Source: Symsagittifera roscoffensis (taxonomy: Eukaryota; Xenacoelomorpha; Acoela; Convolutidae). From it: DNA of 64,000 nt. The stretch's first letter is position 1, and every line of letters starts with the position of its first letter. Below are positions 43,901-55,900 of this stretch, one piece after another. A program made the position numbers and the translations under genes. The DNA lies in contig NC_087062.1 of NCBI RefSeq assembly GCF_963678635.1, positions 62,606,386-62,670,385 of the forward strand. The letters are read 5' to 3'. The notes below the pieces were generated by a model. That model ran no database searches. It saw only the letters and a list, made by a program, of their open reading frames with translations, and had not been told where the DNA came from.

Positions 43901-46900
43901 CTAGCTCATAATGTTTTGTTTGTGTAGTATGAAAAGTGGTGCGGTGCGTAGCTCCGACTGCTTTCGCCTCTGTTATTACCAATTCAATCATGAACACTCA
44001 CTAAGTGCTAAAAAACAACTGAGTTTTATTGCAAAGATCAGCTCGGAAAATTTTGGGCTTTTTAACCGCTAGCGGCTGTCCTTATTAGTTTGATTTTTTT
44101 GAGTATTTCGTCATTTTTTAACCTGTTTGTTGTATCTTATGTTTATTTCTTTACCCTTAATGTTTTATATATTTAAATGCAGGCTTCACTATCTCGCCAT
44201 GTTCAAGTTTTTTCAACGTATTATTTTATGTTTAACAAAAGAATTTTTTTTCACCTTTAAGCTATATCGTATATTGCAACGGTTAAGGTTTTTTTTTTCA
44301 ATTTTCCCGTTTAAATTCGATGTTTATTTCATCAAGTTTGAAATAGCAACCAAATAGTAGGATATTGTCAGAGTTTTCCCAGGTTTTGCGATTCTAATAA
44401 CCAAATCATTTTAGTTTACGAGATAGGCAATTTTCGAGATTTTTCAAAAATTTCAAAAAAAATTTAATTCTAAAAAATTTTAAAAATTTTTGAAATTCTC
44501 AGCCTGTAGTTGGGTGCTGTCAGGGTTTTCTCAGGGGTTGCGAATCTTGTCTCCAAGTCTTTTTTCAAAAAGTTTTCAAAAAAACGTAAATGTTAAAAAA
44601 ATTCCAAAACTTTCAAGATCTCAATCCTGTTATTGGAATCTGTGAGGGTACACTCAGTAGATTGCCAATCTTGCCTCTGAATATGGCTGCTGAAATCTTT
44701 GTAGTTTTCGAGATATAACTTTTTTTTTTAGGTTCTTTCCAAATTTTTCAGAAAACTTAATTATAAAAAATTTCGCAAAACTTGAAATTATTATCTCTGT
44801 AGTGAGGATCTGTCAGGATACTTTCAGGAGTTGCGAATTTTTGCTCCCAGTATGACTGCTCAAATCCTTGTTATTTTCGAGATATGACGTTTTTTTTAGG
44901 ATTTTAAAATTTTTTCAGAAACTTATTTATAAAAAATTTCGCAAAACTTGAAATTATCATCTCTGTAGTGAGGCTCTAACAAAATAATTCGTTAAAATGA
45001 AATTCCCAACCCTGGAGTTGTGTACTTTCAAAGATTGCGAATATTGCCATCAAAAAAGACTGCTCAAATTTCAGTAGTTTTCGAGATGTGAATTTTTTCT
45101 GGTTTTCAAGAAAATACCTCTCTTAGAAAACTTTTCTCAAAATTTGATTTTCCCTACGTTGTAGTTGGGTGCTGTAAGAGTACTCTCAGGAGTTGCAAAT
45201 CTTGCATTCAAATGCGACTGCTCAATTGCTTTCAGTTTCCCAGATGTGACGTTTCTGAATTCATTATAAACTTAGATATAAAAACAATGTCACAAATTTT
45301 TATGGTTTTTCAAAATTTGAATTAAAAAAACGAATGAAAAACTTTACAAAATTTGAAGTTACTCTCAGGAGTTGCAAATCTTGCGTCCAATTGCTACTGC
45401 TCAATTGCTTTCAGTTTTCCTGATGTGACGTTTCTTAGTTCATTTTAAATTTTTCGAAGAACTTATATAAAACTTCATCAAATTTTATGGTTCTTCAAAA
45501 TTTATTTAAAAAACTTGATTAAAAAAATTTGCAAAATGTTTAATACGAACCCTGTAATTGGGTGCTGTCAGAGTACACTCGAAGAATAGTTGTTTTTGAG
45601 TTGTTGAAAATTCGAAGCACCGGAGGTGCGGTACACGCTAGTAAGAATTGATTGAAATCTAATTGATTGATTTTTATCGGCACGGTGCAATAGGTCACTT
45701 CAGGGGCGGATGTAGGTTTTTCTCGAGGGGGCGGATTTTCAAAAAGTTTTCGAAAATTTTGACGACTTTTTTTTAGGTCGACCAAATTGATTTTCCGAGC
45801 TCTCCTAAAGCAATAAAAAAAGACGCTGTTTTGGCCAAAGTTTCTGCGCCGCAGGCAATTTTGTAAAAAATAATAAGTCAAAAAAGCCGTTTTTGGGCAC
45901 TTTTTGGAATTTTTTTTGGCGTTTTTTTTGGCGCGCGCTCCCCTCAAAGTTAGTATATATTGGCGCCAAAGGCGCCTTTAGAAAAATTTTAGGGTCGGTC
46001 GGCCAAAAATGGATTTCTTAAAAAGTACCAAAGGGGGGTCGAATCCCGAAGGGGGGGGGCGTCCCCCCTAAATCCGCCCTTGGGTCACTTATAGAATGTT
46101 CGTTTGTATAGATTTTGTTTTTATTACATTTGTGATAGCCAGAGTAGTTTGGGTACCGTTGTTTTTTTCCTGGAAACAACAAGTTTTTGTGACACTAGTT
46201 CCGTTGCATGTATTCTCTTTGCAATATGGCGAGATCAAAATAGCCTGGAAAAAGCTGCGATCCTATTTTTATTTTGAATGGAATATTTGTATAGGTGACG
46301 TCCCTGCGTTTGTGGATGTGTTCGGAAACATGGACGCTAGCCGCTTTGAGGGCGATAGTCTAATTGACCAGTGGTTCGATAGAGGATACAAAGTTACCAT
46401 GTTTGGAGATGAAACGTGGCACCGTCTATGGGGAGACAAGTTTGTCAGAAGTGATCCTGTGACCTTTTTTGTCAACGAATACGTCCAGGTTGATCTCAAC
46501 GTTAGTCGCCATTTGGAAAAAGAACTTAAACGTGATGATTGGCAGGTCATGATCCTGCATTTTGGAGGTTTAGATCACATTGGACATCTTTATGGAGCTT
46601 TTAGCTCTCTGAGCCCAGGGAAGTTAGAAGAGATGGATAGGTATATAACGCAAATACTGGACGGTCTGAAGAAGAATGACAAAGGAGATAATGATTGGAT
46701 GTTGGCGGTGACCTCTGACCACGGGCAAGCAGATGCGGGGGGTCACGGAGGGCCAACAGAAAATGAAGTATTGACTCCACTGTTGATTGCATCTCCTTTG
46801 ATAAAGAGAGTATCAAGTCATCCTAAGGAGACACTGGTTAAGCAAATTGATATAACCAGCACCTTAGCCTATCTTACTGGTGTTCCAGTTCCTGCAAAGA

Positions 46901-49900
46901 ATTCCGGTGAGATGATATTAACAATGAAATTAATAGCTTGATTTTGCTTCGCATACAGTTTTGTGCACCAAATTGTTTCAGGAATGGTTATAATAGATTT
47001 AATTGAATCAATTGTCTCTTCGAGGGAAGCTATACTACGCTACCTGAACTACAACAGTCAGCAGTTGAAAAAACTACTGGAAGAAGTTAGTAGTTCGGCT
47101 AAGCTGGAAGTGCTAGGTCTTGAACAGGCTATTCAGAGGCACCATTTATGGCTGAGGAATTATCCATCTATCGACGAATCACAGGTGGTGCGTATTGATG
47201 TTTATAGTGTCGAACGAAGTGAAGGTAGTTTGTTAAGTTTTTTTTTTCTCGTTCATTCAGGAAAAGGTCATAATGATTCATTCAGGCTCAAGTTTGGTTT
47301 TTATTGTTTTTTTTTAGTTCAATTTATATTCGTTTGCCTAAAGAAAGTCAAATTACGCTCTACACTAGCCAAAGTGCAAATGGTGCGAAAAAACGTGAAA
47401 AGTTTAGTTCCTGAAGCGGATTTTACTTTTCAGATTTTCCAGCTATTGATACATTCTTGTAAACGTGGGCTATTTAAAAAAAGTGTCAAATCATAAAAGC
47501 TTCTGGTAATTTAGAAGAGTCGTGACTTTAGTGTTAATGGAACTTCCACAGATAAAAGAGTTTTTAATCAATTCTTAATTATTCAGGTTGACGAAGTGAG
47601 GCAAAATGCTTTTAATAAAGTTCGCTCTGAATATATCTCGGCTCTCAAGGAAGCATCAGATGCTATCGCAAGCCACCTGACAAAATTCGAGCCTTTTTTC
47701 ATCTATGTTTCTTTATTCACAATTTGGACTTTGCTGATGTTTCTGATCTTGAGAATTTCGACGGCTATCTATGAAGACAATCGAAAGCGAAAAAGAAGCG
47801 GAATTTTCTTCAACATCGTAGCGTCAACGCCACATATTTTGACCATAAGTGTGTTTATGGTTTCGTCATCAATATTCGTTACTCTTATTACCGTATCAGG
47901 AGTTCGAATCCCGCTGGGCTCAATAATTTTCTTCGGATCATCATTTTTTGCGATACTTTCATTTGCATTTCTCCTTGTTGTGCTAGTGATTATTTTTGTC
48001 ACAAAGAATGCGGTAGACATCAGGTAAATTGTTCAACCAACAGTTAAATCATATCGTATTAATAGCAAGTTTCCTGGTTATTTTTGTAATTTCTTTTTTT
48101 CAGAATTCATCGGTTGATAATCTGGGTAGCTATTCACAGTGTTCTAATGACATCTTCGAGTTTCATCGAAGAGGAGCATCAAATTGTGTATTTTGTGGGA
48201 ACATCAGCGTTAATCATAATCATCATACAGAGATTAAGTCAGCATAACATAGTTCTTTATATGAAAAAGCTGGAGGATTCGACAAATCCACGAACCATAA
48301 ATGCAGAAAACAGTACTCGAACCATCGCTTGGGTAAGCAAATCTCGTTAAAATGTATTTGATTATGGACATTTTATATGTGCTGAGTTTAAAGTAGATCC
48401 AATGTTTAACTTACTAAGAACGATTTAATTTCTTCGAAGCTTGATAATGTGCGCACAAGATATTGCATCGAAAGCATTTGTAAACGAAATATGTTCTTGC
48501 AACGCGGCAAAGATACTACTAAGACTGCTGGTATCAGGGCGAGGCCCTGAATGACCCGACTGCCTCTTAAGGTCTATGGAGCAGTAATAACATGAAAAAA
48601 AAATAAATGTAACAAATAAAATTGATTTTTTTAAATTTGAGATTTTATGTGAAATTCATCACCCCACACGCCATATTAAGTACAAAGTGATAGATTTCGC
48701 TCCTAATAACAAATCAATTATGGCAAATACGCTTTCTTTAACCAATTTAGAACGATTTCTAATACGGATTTAATCTCCGCTTAATCCCAAATTGGCCATC
48801 TTTAAACTCCCATAACTTTACAAAAAATGATCACAGGTAAAATATCTTTTCAAATTTAAGCTCAGGGCAACAATATCTTTTGAATGATATAAAAAATCTT
48901 GTAAAAAATGGCTAGTTAAAAAGTCGAAATTTGTCTGAAGAAAAAAAAACCTACCGCGAGCACAAATATTCCGTTACTTTCGTTACAAAAGTCGGAACAA
49001 TAATTGCTCAGAATATTAAAATCATCTAATTTTTGAAGGTTATCCGATCGAAAGTTGCTTCTGTTTTAGGCTGTTGTCATTATCAACCGTAAATTTGAAC
49101 TGTTAGCTCTATATAGCCGTTTAATGCTAGCTCATTTTAGGTGGTGCCTAGGGATGTCGTATCAGCAGTAGCTGCTCTCTGTCTGTTTCGACTTATCCGT
49201 AAGTTCAACCAGACAGGTGACAAGTGGCTCAGCTATCCTGATATTGGCGATTGGCTTCTGCAAGATGGCAATCAACTATTCTTAGGCTCTCTATATTGCG
49301 GCGCGTGCGTTGCTGTGCCTGTTTTGCTGCTCATTGCCTTCAGAAGTATCGCAGTGATGCTGCTGTCTTCACTTGGTTTTGTGTTGGTAGTTGGATACCA
49401 CGCATCTGCATACAAAATTGGTGAGTGTAAAAGTTGCTCGTATATACAATTGCTATCATAAAAAATTGCTGTCATTCATTCTAATTAACCATCTGAACCG
49501 AATAGATTACATAATTCACCTTGATGTTAAAATAGAGCTGCATCATATATTTATTTAACTATGTAAACATTGATGGTAATTAATACCAATCATTGGAGAT
49601 TTATACCGAGCTACGAATCAATTGAATAGAGATCAACTTAATAAACTATTCCAATCATGCCCTTACTTGCGCCGATCGACTTGCGAAATATCAGAAGCTA
49701 GGAATCGGAACCAGCATCCTTTAAAGCAAGATAGGTCTTTACCGCTCGAGACATATCTAAATAATGAATCCAATCTAAATACAATTGATAGCCAGTAGTG
49801 CTAAATAAAATTACCAATTGAACAGCTCGCATAACAGTAGACGACAGTATACCCGTATTATCCATCCGCCAGATACGGTATATTATATGGTGATAGGAGT

Positions 49901-52900
49901 GGGATACTGTCGTCTACTGTTATGCGAGCTGTTGCATACAAATGCCTAGCTCAAGGTCTAAGCAAATCAGTCACGGGCTTTAGTTCATTCATACGGCACT
50001 ATCTTGACCCATGCTTAGCAGCCGACTTATGTACACAGTTCATGGATGACATAGGAAGTGCAGTGAATAATTTTGATGAACTAATACCGACCCTCTCAAA
50101 AATTTTCGAATGTGTAAGGAAATCGGGATTAAAATTATCACCGAACAAATGTGAAATAGGAACACAACGAATGAAATTCCTTGGTAATATAATTACACCA
50201 GCAGGAATATCACCTGAACAAGAGAAAATTTCGACGTTCCTTAAGAAAATTAAAATGCCGCAAACTGTAAAACAAGTTAAAAGACTAATCGGATTTGTTC
50301 AATTCTTCCGGAATTATATGCCAAGCTTAGGTGAAAAACTGATACCTTTCTATCGCCTACTCAGAAAAGATATAGCATTTCAAACAAATGAAGAGCATCA
50401 GAAAAGTCTCGAAGTGCTAAAACATGATCTAATTCAGGCAACGGACATAACGCTCCGCTTACCAAAACCAGGATTACAATATGTAATACTATGTGATGCA
50501 AGCTATCATGGAACAGGTTTCGTGCTAATGGTTGAAGACTATGTGAAAACTGACAACAAAGGTGAAATGAAAACGTATGCACCAGTGTCATTTGGTTCAA
50601 GACTCTTCAACACAGCACAACTGAAGTTCTCCATCTACTATAAAGAGTTCTTAGCACTATATTTTGCCCTCGATCATTTTTCTCATTTCATCTGGGGATC
50701 ATCAAAACCAGTGATAATACTGACTGACAATCGAAGCTTAACACAATTTTTCCAAGCGAAGACTATTCCACCCTCGGTTTGGAATTTCTTGGACCGCGTC
50801 ATGTCATTCAACATCATTATCGCTCATATACCTGGAAAAGCAAACTATGCAGCAGATTTTTTGTCACGAATGCAAACTGACCCATCAGCTTCATTATCAC
50901 TGAAATTGACGGACAAAATACCAGTGCGTGAGATACAAATCGACACGACAGCGAAAGTACCGGATGCATCTCTCAACCTGATCCACTCAATGGATGATGC
51001 ATTTCCTGAAAAGAAGAAGATCGACGACAACCTCAGAGCACAACTGCTTGAACTCGGACTGTATGAAAACGTCATGAGAGAGCTAAGCTCACAGGAAGCT
51101 AGTGCAACCATTCAACCACAAAACTTTGTCCGAATAACGAGACCAATCATCGCAGCAGTACAACACCCTGATCCTGCTGATGTTTTCAGTGACCTGAATA
51201 TGAGTCACGAAGTACTCGACTTGAAAAATGAACAAGACAAAGATAATGATATAGTAGAAGTTAAGGATTGGAAACGAAACGAACAAGTTCCCAATCTGAC
51301 ATACGAAAATAGCCGCAAGAAAAAATATGCTAAACAATTCAATAGACTGATAATCGACGACGAAGTACTGTATCGAAACTTCTACGATGACACGGGACAC
51401 GTAAAACATAAGCAATACTGCCTACCAAAACATCTTTGGAACGAGGTCGTGTACCGACTACACAACTCGCGAACCGGTGGACATCTGGGAATGACAAGGA
51501 CCACAGAAGAGTTCAGAAAACGATTCTACCTTCCAGGATTCACCGAATTTTTAACTAACACAATCAAAAATTGCTTAACATGCTTGCAACTCAAAAGAGC
51601 ATCTGCAAAATATCAAATTCCGCCATTGCAACCAATCTCGTCATTGCAATGTTTTCCTGGAGACATGATGCAAATCGATATCGTTGGACCACTGAAGTCA
51701 CCAGTGTACAAATTTGTATTAACTGGAATCGATGTCTTCTCGAAATACTTGTTTGCAGCACCATTGACAAACGCTAGCGCTGATACAGTAGCAAGGGAAC
51801 TCACGAAAATATTTTTCATGCACAGCTACATACCGAAAAAGATCATAGCAGATCTCGGAACGACATTCACGTCAGAACTAATGCATGAATTGACAACTCT
51901 ATTAGAAGTTCAAATCAACCACGCAACGCTGAAACATCCACAATCAATTGGTCTTGTCGAGCGATCTCATGGACCTCTAAAAAGGATCTTGAAGCTGAAT
52001 ACTAATGAACAATGGTCAGACTGGCACAAATATGTCCCATTGGCAACATTCATTCACAATACGTCGTACTCTTCATCAATTGGATGCTGCCCTAGCTCCA
52101 TTTTTCATGGAAGAGAACCAACAAAACCACTTGATCTTCGCTTTTCGACGAAAGCAATGGAATCAGTAACAGCAGAATCAGACTTCGTTACGGCAATGCA
52201 AGACGCGATGCTAGAAAAGTTCAAAGAAACAAAAAAGAACTTGATTTCTTCGTACCACAAGTATCGAGGATATTACGATCAAAAGGCACTTGCGCAGCCT
52301 CTCACAGTCGAATCATTTTGTTTACTACTAAATCCTCTGCTGACTACACAGTCAGACTTTGGAAGCAAATCAATGCAAGTCTGGATACCCCTGTACAGAG
52401 TTGAGAAAGTGTTAACAAATTCGAACTATATAATTCGGAAAGTTGGAACTAACTACACCCAATGTGTGCACCGAATTCGTCTCAGACCAGTTGATCCACA
52501 GCATCAACCAGAAGATCTCAATCCAATAGATCCAACGAAGTTTCAAACGGATCCTTCACTCGGAAAATACCGAAGCGAACCAGGACTTTTCGACGAAAAC
52601 TTGCCGAAACTCTTAGATGAGATCCAACCTGATAATCCTGACGAAACCGATCAACCAGCCGCACCAGCTAGAATCAGACTATCAGTGCCCTTTGGAGCGC
52701 CAGCAGTTGCAGCAGCACCTGCACCGATGCCAATTCCAGCAGCACCAATAGTGGTACCATTACCGGTCCCAGTACCAGTAATACCACCACCGCCGGATCC
52801 ACCCCCAATCCCAGGAGCAGTACATGTGCATGAATTACCACTCGCTGAACTACCAGCAGCGCCACCAATGGATATCATTGATGAACAGGTCACTGACAGA

Positions 52901-55900
52901 TTAACCAGCAACAACTCTGATCCTGAGGGATACAACCTCGACGAATTGTTTCGCGAACCACAGCCAGTTGTCAGACGAAAAGCAGCAGCTGAAGCTAGAG
53001 ACCGAATTCACGCCCAAATTCGGTTTAGTAATGATGTTCGATATCACCCAATACCCAGCCGCCCAAAACAACCGCGAAAGTATGGACTCCGAACCGTTGA
53101 CGGACACGAAGTGGCCCCAGTTACATTCATTCCACGATCAACGCAAAAGGACAATAAAGCAAACATACGAAAGAAAGCGGAGGCGGCGAATGAAGACTTT
53201 CCTTCACGGGATTCGAAAAGGAACATTATTATGGACAGCGTTAAACGAGCGAAACAATTCACTAAACAAAAAGATGGACCTGGAAGCAGCAAAGACTCGG
53301 TAAATGCAATATATGAACCAAATATCTTTGTGGGATCAGGTGATGTCCTACAGTTCCCTGGCTCTATAGCTCACTGCGTCTCAAGTGACTTTCAAATGGC
53401 AAAAGGAGTAGCACAGCAGATCAGCAGCGCCTACCCATGCATCAAACCGACCCTAAAAAGCATTGAAACACCGATAGTTGGATCATCAGTTTCAGTTTCT
53501 TTGCCTTGGGAAAACAAGTCAATTTTCAATTTAGTCACAAAACCACAATTTTTTTGACAAGCCAACATACTACGATTTGTCAAGAAGCCTCAACTGCATG
53601 AAGCAGCAGCTACTGCAGAAGGGAATAAACGCTATAGCCATGCCGAAAATCGGATGTGGACTCGACAAATTGAAAGAAAGCAGAGTTTTCAGCCTAATTT
53701 GCGACATTTTCGAAAAAACGAACATCAAAATCTTTATTTATGTGTGACGAAAAATCACGATATCAGCTAGTAACGTTCATGCATGCATTCTTAACAATGT
53801 AAGCTCCAAAACCACCCAATCGATACAATTGAAGTCACGAAAAAACCAAAATAAAACAGAAAAAGTATAAAATTTCGAGAAAACTCTCATTTCCTCAAGT
53901 TGAGCTTTTCTGAAAAACTGACACCCAAGTCGAAATATACGTAATGCAACCGCTTTGAACCCGTGGAATACCTTCAAGGCCCAACTAGGACTCAGGCAGG
54001 AAGTCGGCTCACTAGGAGAAGTCAACTTCGCGAGATCTCGAAAAATCCACCTGTTGCCCATGTTTAAACATTACGAATAAAAAGATTCTGCTCCCCCCAA
54101 AAATATTAGCTAGAGAAGAAAGAAATTTTTTGGGCTCAGTAATCATTAGACCACCAATAAGGAACAGGCAGGAAGTCGATCCACTAACAGATCAAAATTT
54201 GGAGAAATACATCAATTTACACTATTCCCACGTATTATGATAGGCAAAACAAGAAAAAATATAAAATTCGAGGGATATCTTCGCAGAAATTCAGAAAGAA
54301 AGCGTTCAAATGAGCCAACAAACATCCAATGTGCTTGTTAGGCAACCCTAAAAGGTTGTCAGTGATACTGAAGAACAACACGCGAATCTTGAATGCCAAG
54401 AAGATATCAAAAAAAGATAAACGAAATTAATGGAAAAAAAAAAAAAAGTAATTTATCAACTACTCTAACTGACGCCAAATTTTGCTCAGGCGAACCAGCA
54501 AATTGTCTGAATAGCCTATAGGAGTGAAGTGCAGCTACAGTAGATGAAAAGAACTGAAAAAAAAAAACAAAAAGCCAGACACTACACACAATACGATGAT
54601 CGCGATCAATGCAAAAACATCGTAGAAATGTGTAATTTTGACTTTTTCAAAGAAAAAAGTCGATCACCTTCATTCAGGGAGTAAGGCCAATAAAGGCACA
54701 AAACGCCCATACGATGAAGACCAGAAGACTTCTGAAAAATAGACAACGAACAGTAAATGAAATATCAACCTTTTAGCAAGTAATATAAAGTACTAATTGC
54801 TAAGCTAGTTGAAAATTTTCAAAAGAAATCGTGAAGAAATCAACAAAACATATCACTGTTAAGTTGTTGATAATCAATTCACAATCTATGAGGCAACGAT
54901 TGGAACCACACCGCCTCATATCAAAAAGACTTCAGCATCAAACGAGCACAAAAAGAATGAAAGGCAACAACGAACGAAGACAGCGATATCAAAAATTAAA
55001 ACGAAACGACGACCAAAACTATTCAGCTACTCCACACGACAGTTCTTGCCGTGGAAATTTAGTTACAGTTGACAACTGAATACATCATGATATCATTAAT
55101 TTATCCTTATCATCTATCACTTTAACTCCCATACCCCGACTCAAGGTGGCTTGCTTAAAAATTATCTCCCATTTAAGTTTAAAATAATTTATCTTCTCTC
55201 GTTTTATTAATTGAATTAATAAACTGTGCTTCTAATACTATGAGTTTATTAAATTATTGCGATATAACTTTTGATAGACCCATACCATATTGATACTTGT
55301 ACATATTCTTAATCAAAGCAGTCTTAAATTATTATGTGAATTATTGTAAATGTATCTGATGAAACACTTCAACCACCCGGGAAGACTTCCTCTTGTGAGG
55401 TTGTGTGACATCATCCCTTCATGATGTCATTCATTCTAATTAACCATCTGAACCGAATAGATTACATAATTCACCTTGATGTTAAAATAGAGCTGCATCA
55501 TATATTTATTTAACTATGTAAACATTGATGGTAATTAATACCAATCATTGGAGATTTATACCGAGCTACGAATCAATTGAATAGAGATCAACTTAATAAA
55601 CTATTCCAATCATGCCCTTACTTGCGCCGATCGACTTGCGAAATATCAGAAGCTAGGAATCGGAACCAGCATCCTTTAAAGCAAGATAGGTCTTTACCGC
55701 TCGAGACATATCTAAATAATGAATCCAATCTAAATACAATTGATAGCCAGTAGTGCTAAATAAAATTGCCAATTGAACAGCTCGCATAACAGTAGACGAC
55801 AGTATACCCGTATTATCCATCCGCCAGATACGGTATATTATAAAATGCTTTGAAAGTATTTCAAAAATTGTATTCTACCGGATCTATCGAAGTAAACGCA

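Larger units (their letters stand above)
41311..46294 (+). other. PIGG intron 1
   Basis: The donor gtaagat follows ACAG at 41310; the acceptor tataggt gives the exon start at 46295. It is 4,984 bp, mostly A/T-rich, with no supported gene from 41481 to 44360. It holds a tandem array (44360-45600) and an hAT-like MITE (45701-46082). Confidence 0.85.
49470..55842 (+). mobile_element. E3: recent, internally deleted Gypsy element with macro domain
   Basis: The 418-bp LTRs (49470-49887, 55425-55842) start TGTCATTC and end TATTATA, and differ at one base (49813 a, 55768 g). The flanks read aattgc on the left and aaatgc on the right, a possible imperfect target duplication. The internal region starts with a good primer-binding site and then jumps into the middle of RT: Gag, protease and the first RT half are missing. 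It lies in PIGG intron 6 in the same direction as the gene. Confidence 0.93.

Noticed and set aside
46907-46941. Alternative end of the PIGG exon 2 frame at a TAG (46939-46941)
   Set aside because: The GT at 46907 and AG at 46981 join to a conserved continuation, so the stop is intronic.
52651-52935. Gly/Ala-rich - strand frame
   Set aside because: Complement of the Pro/Ala-rich linker of E3 Pol.
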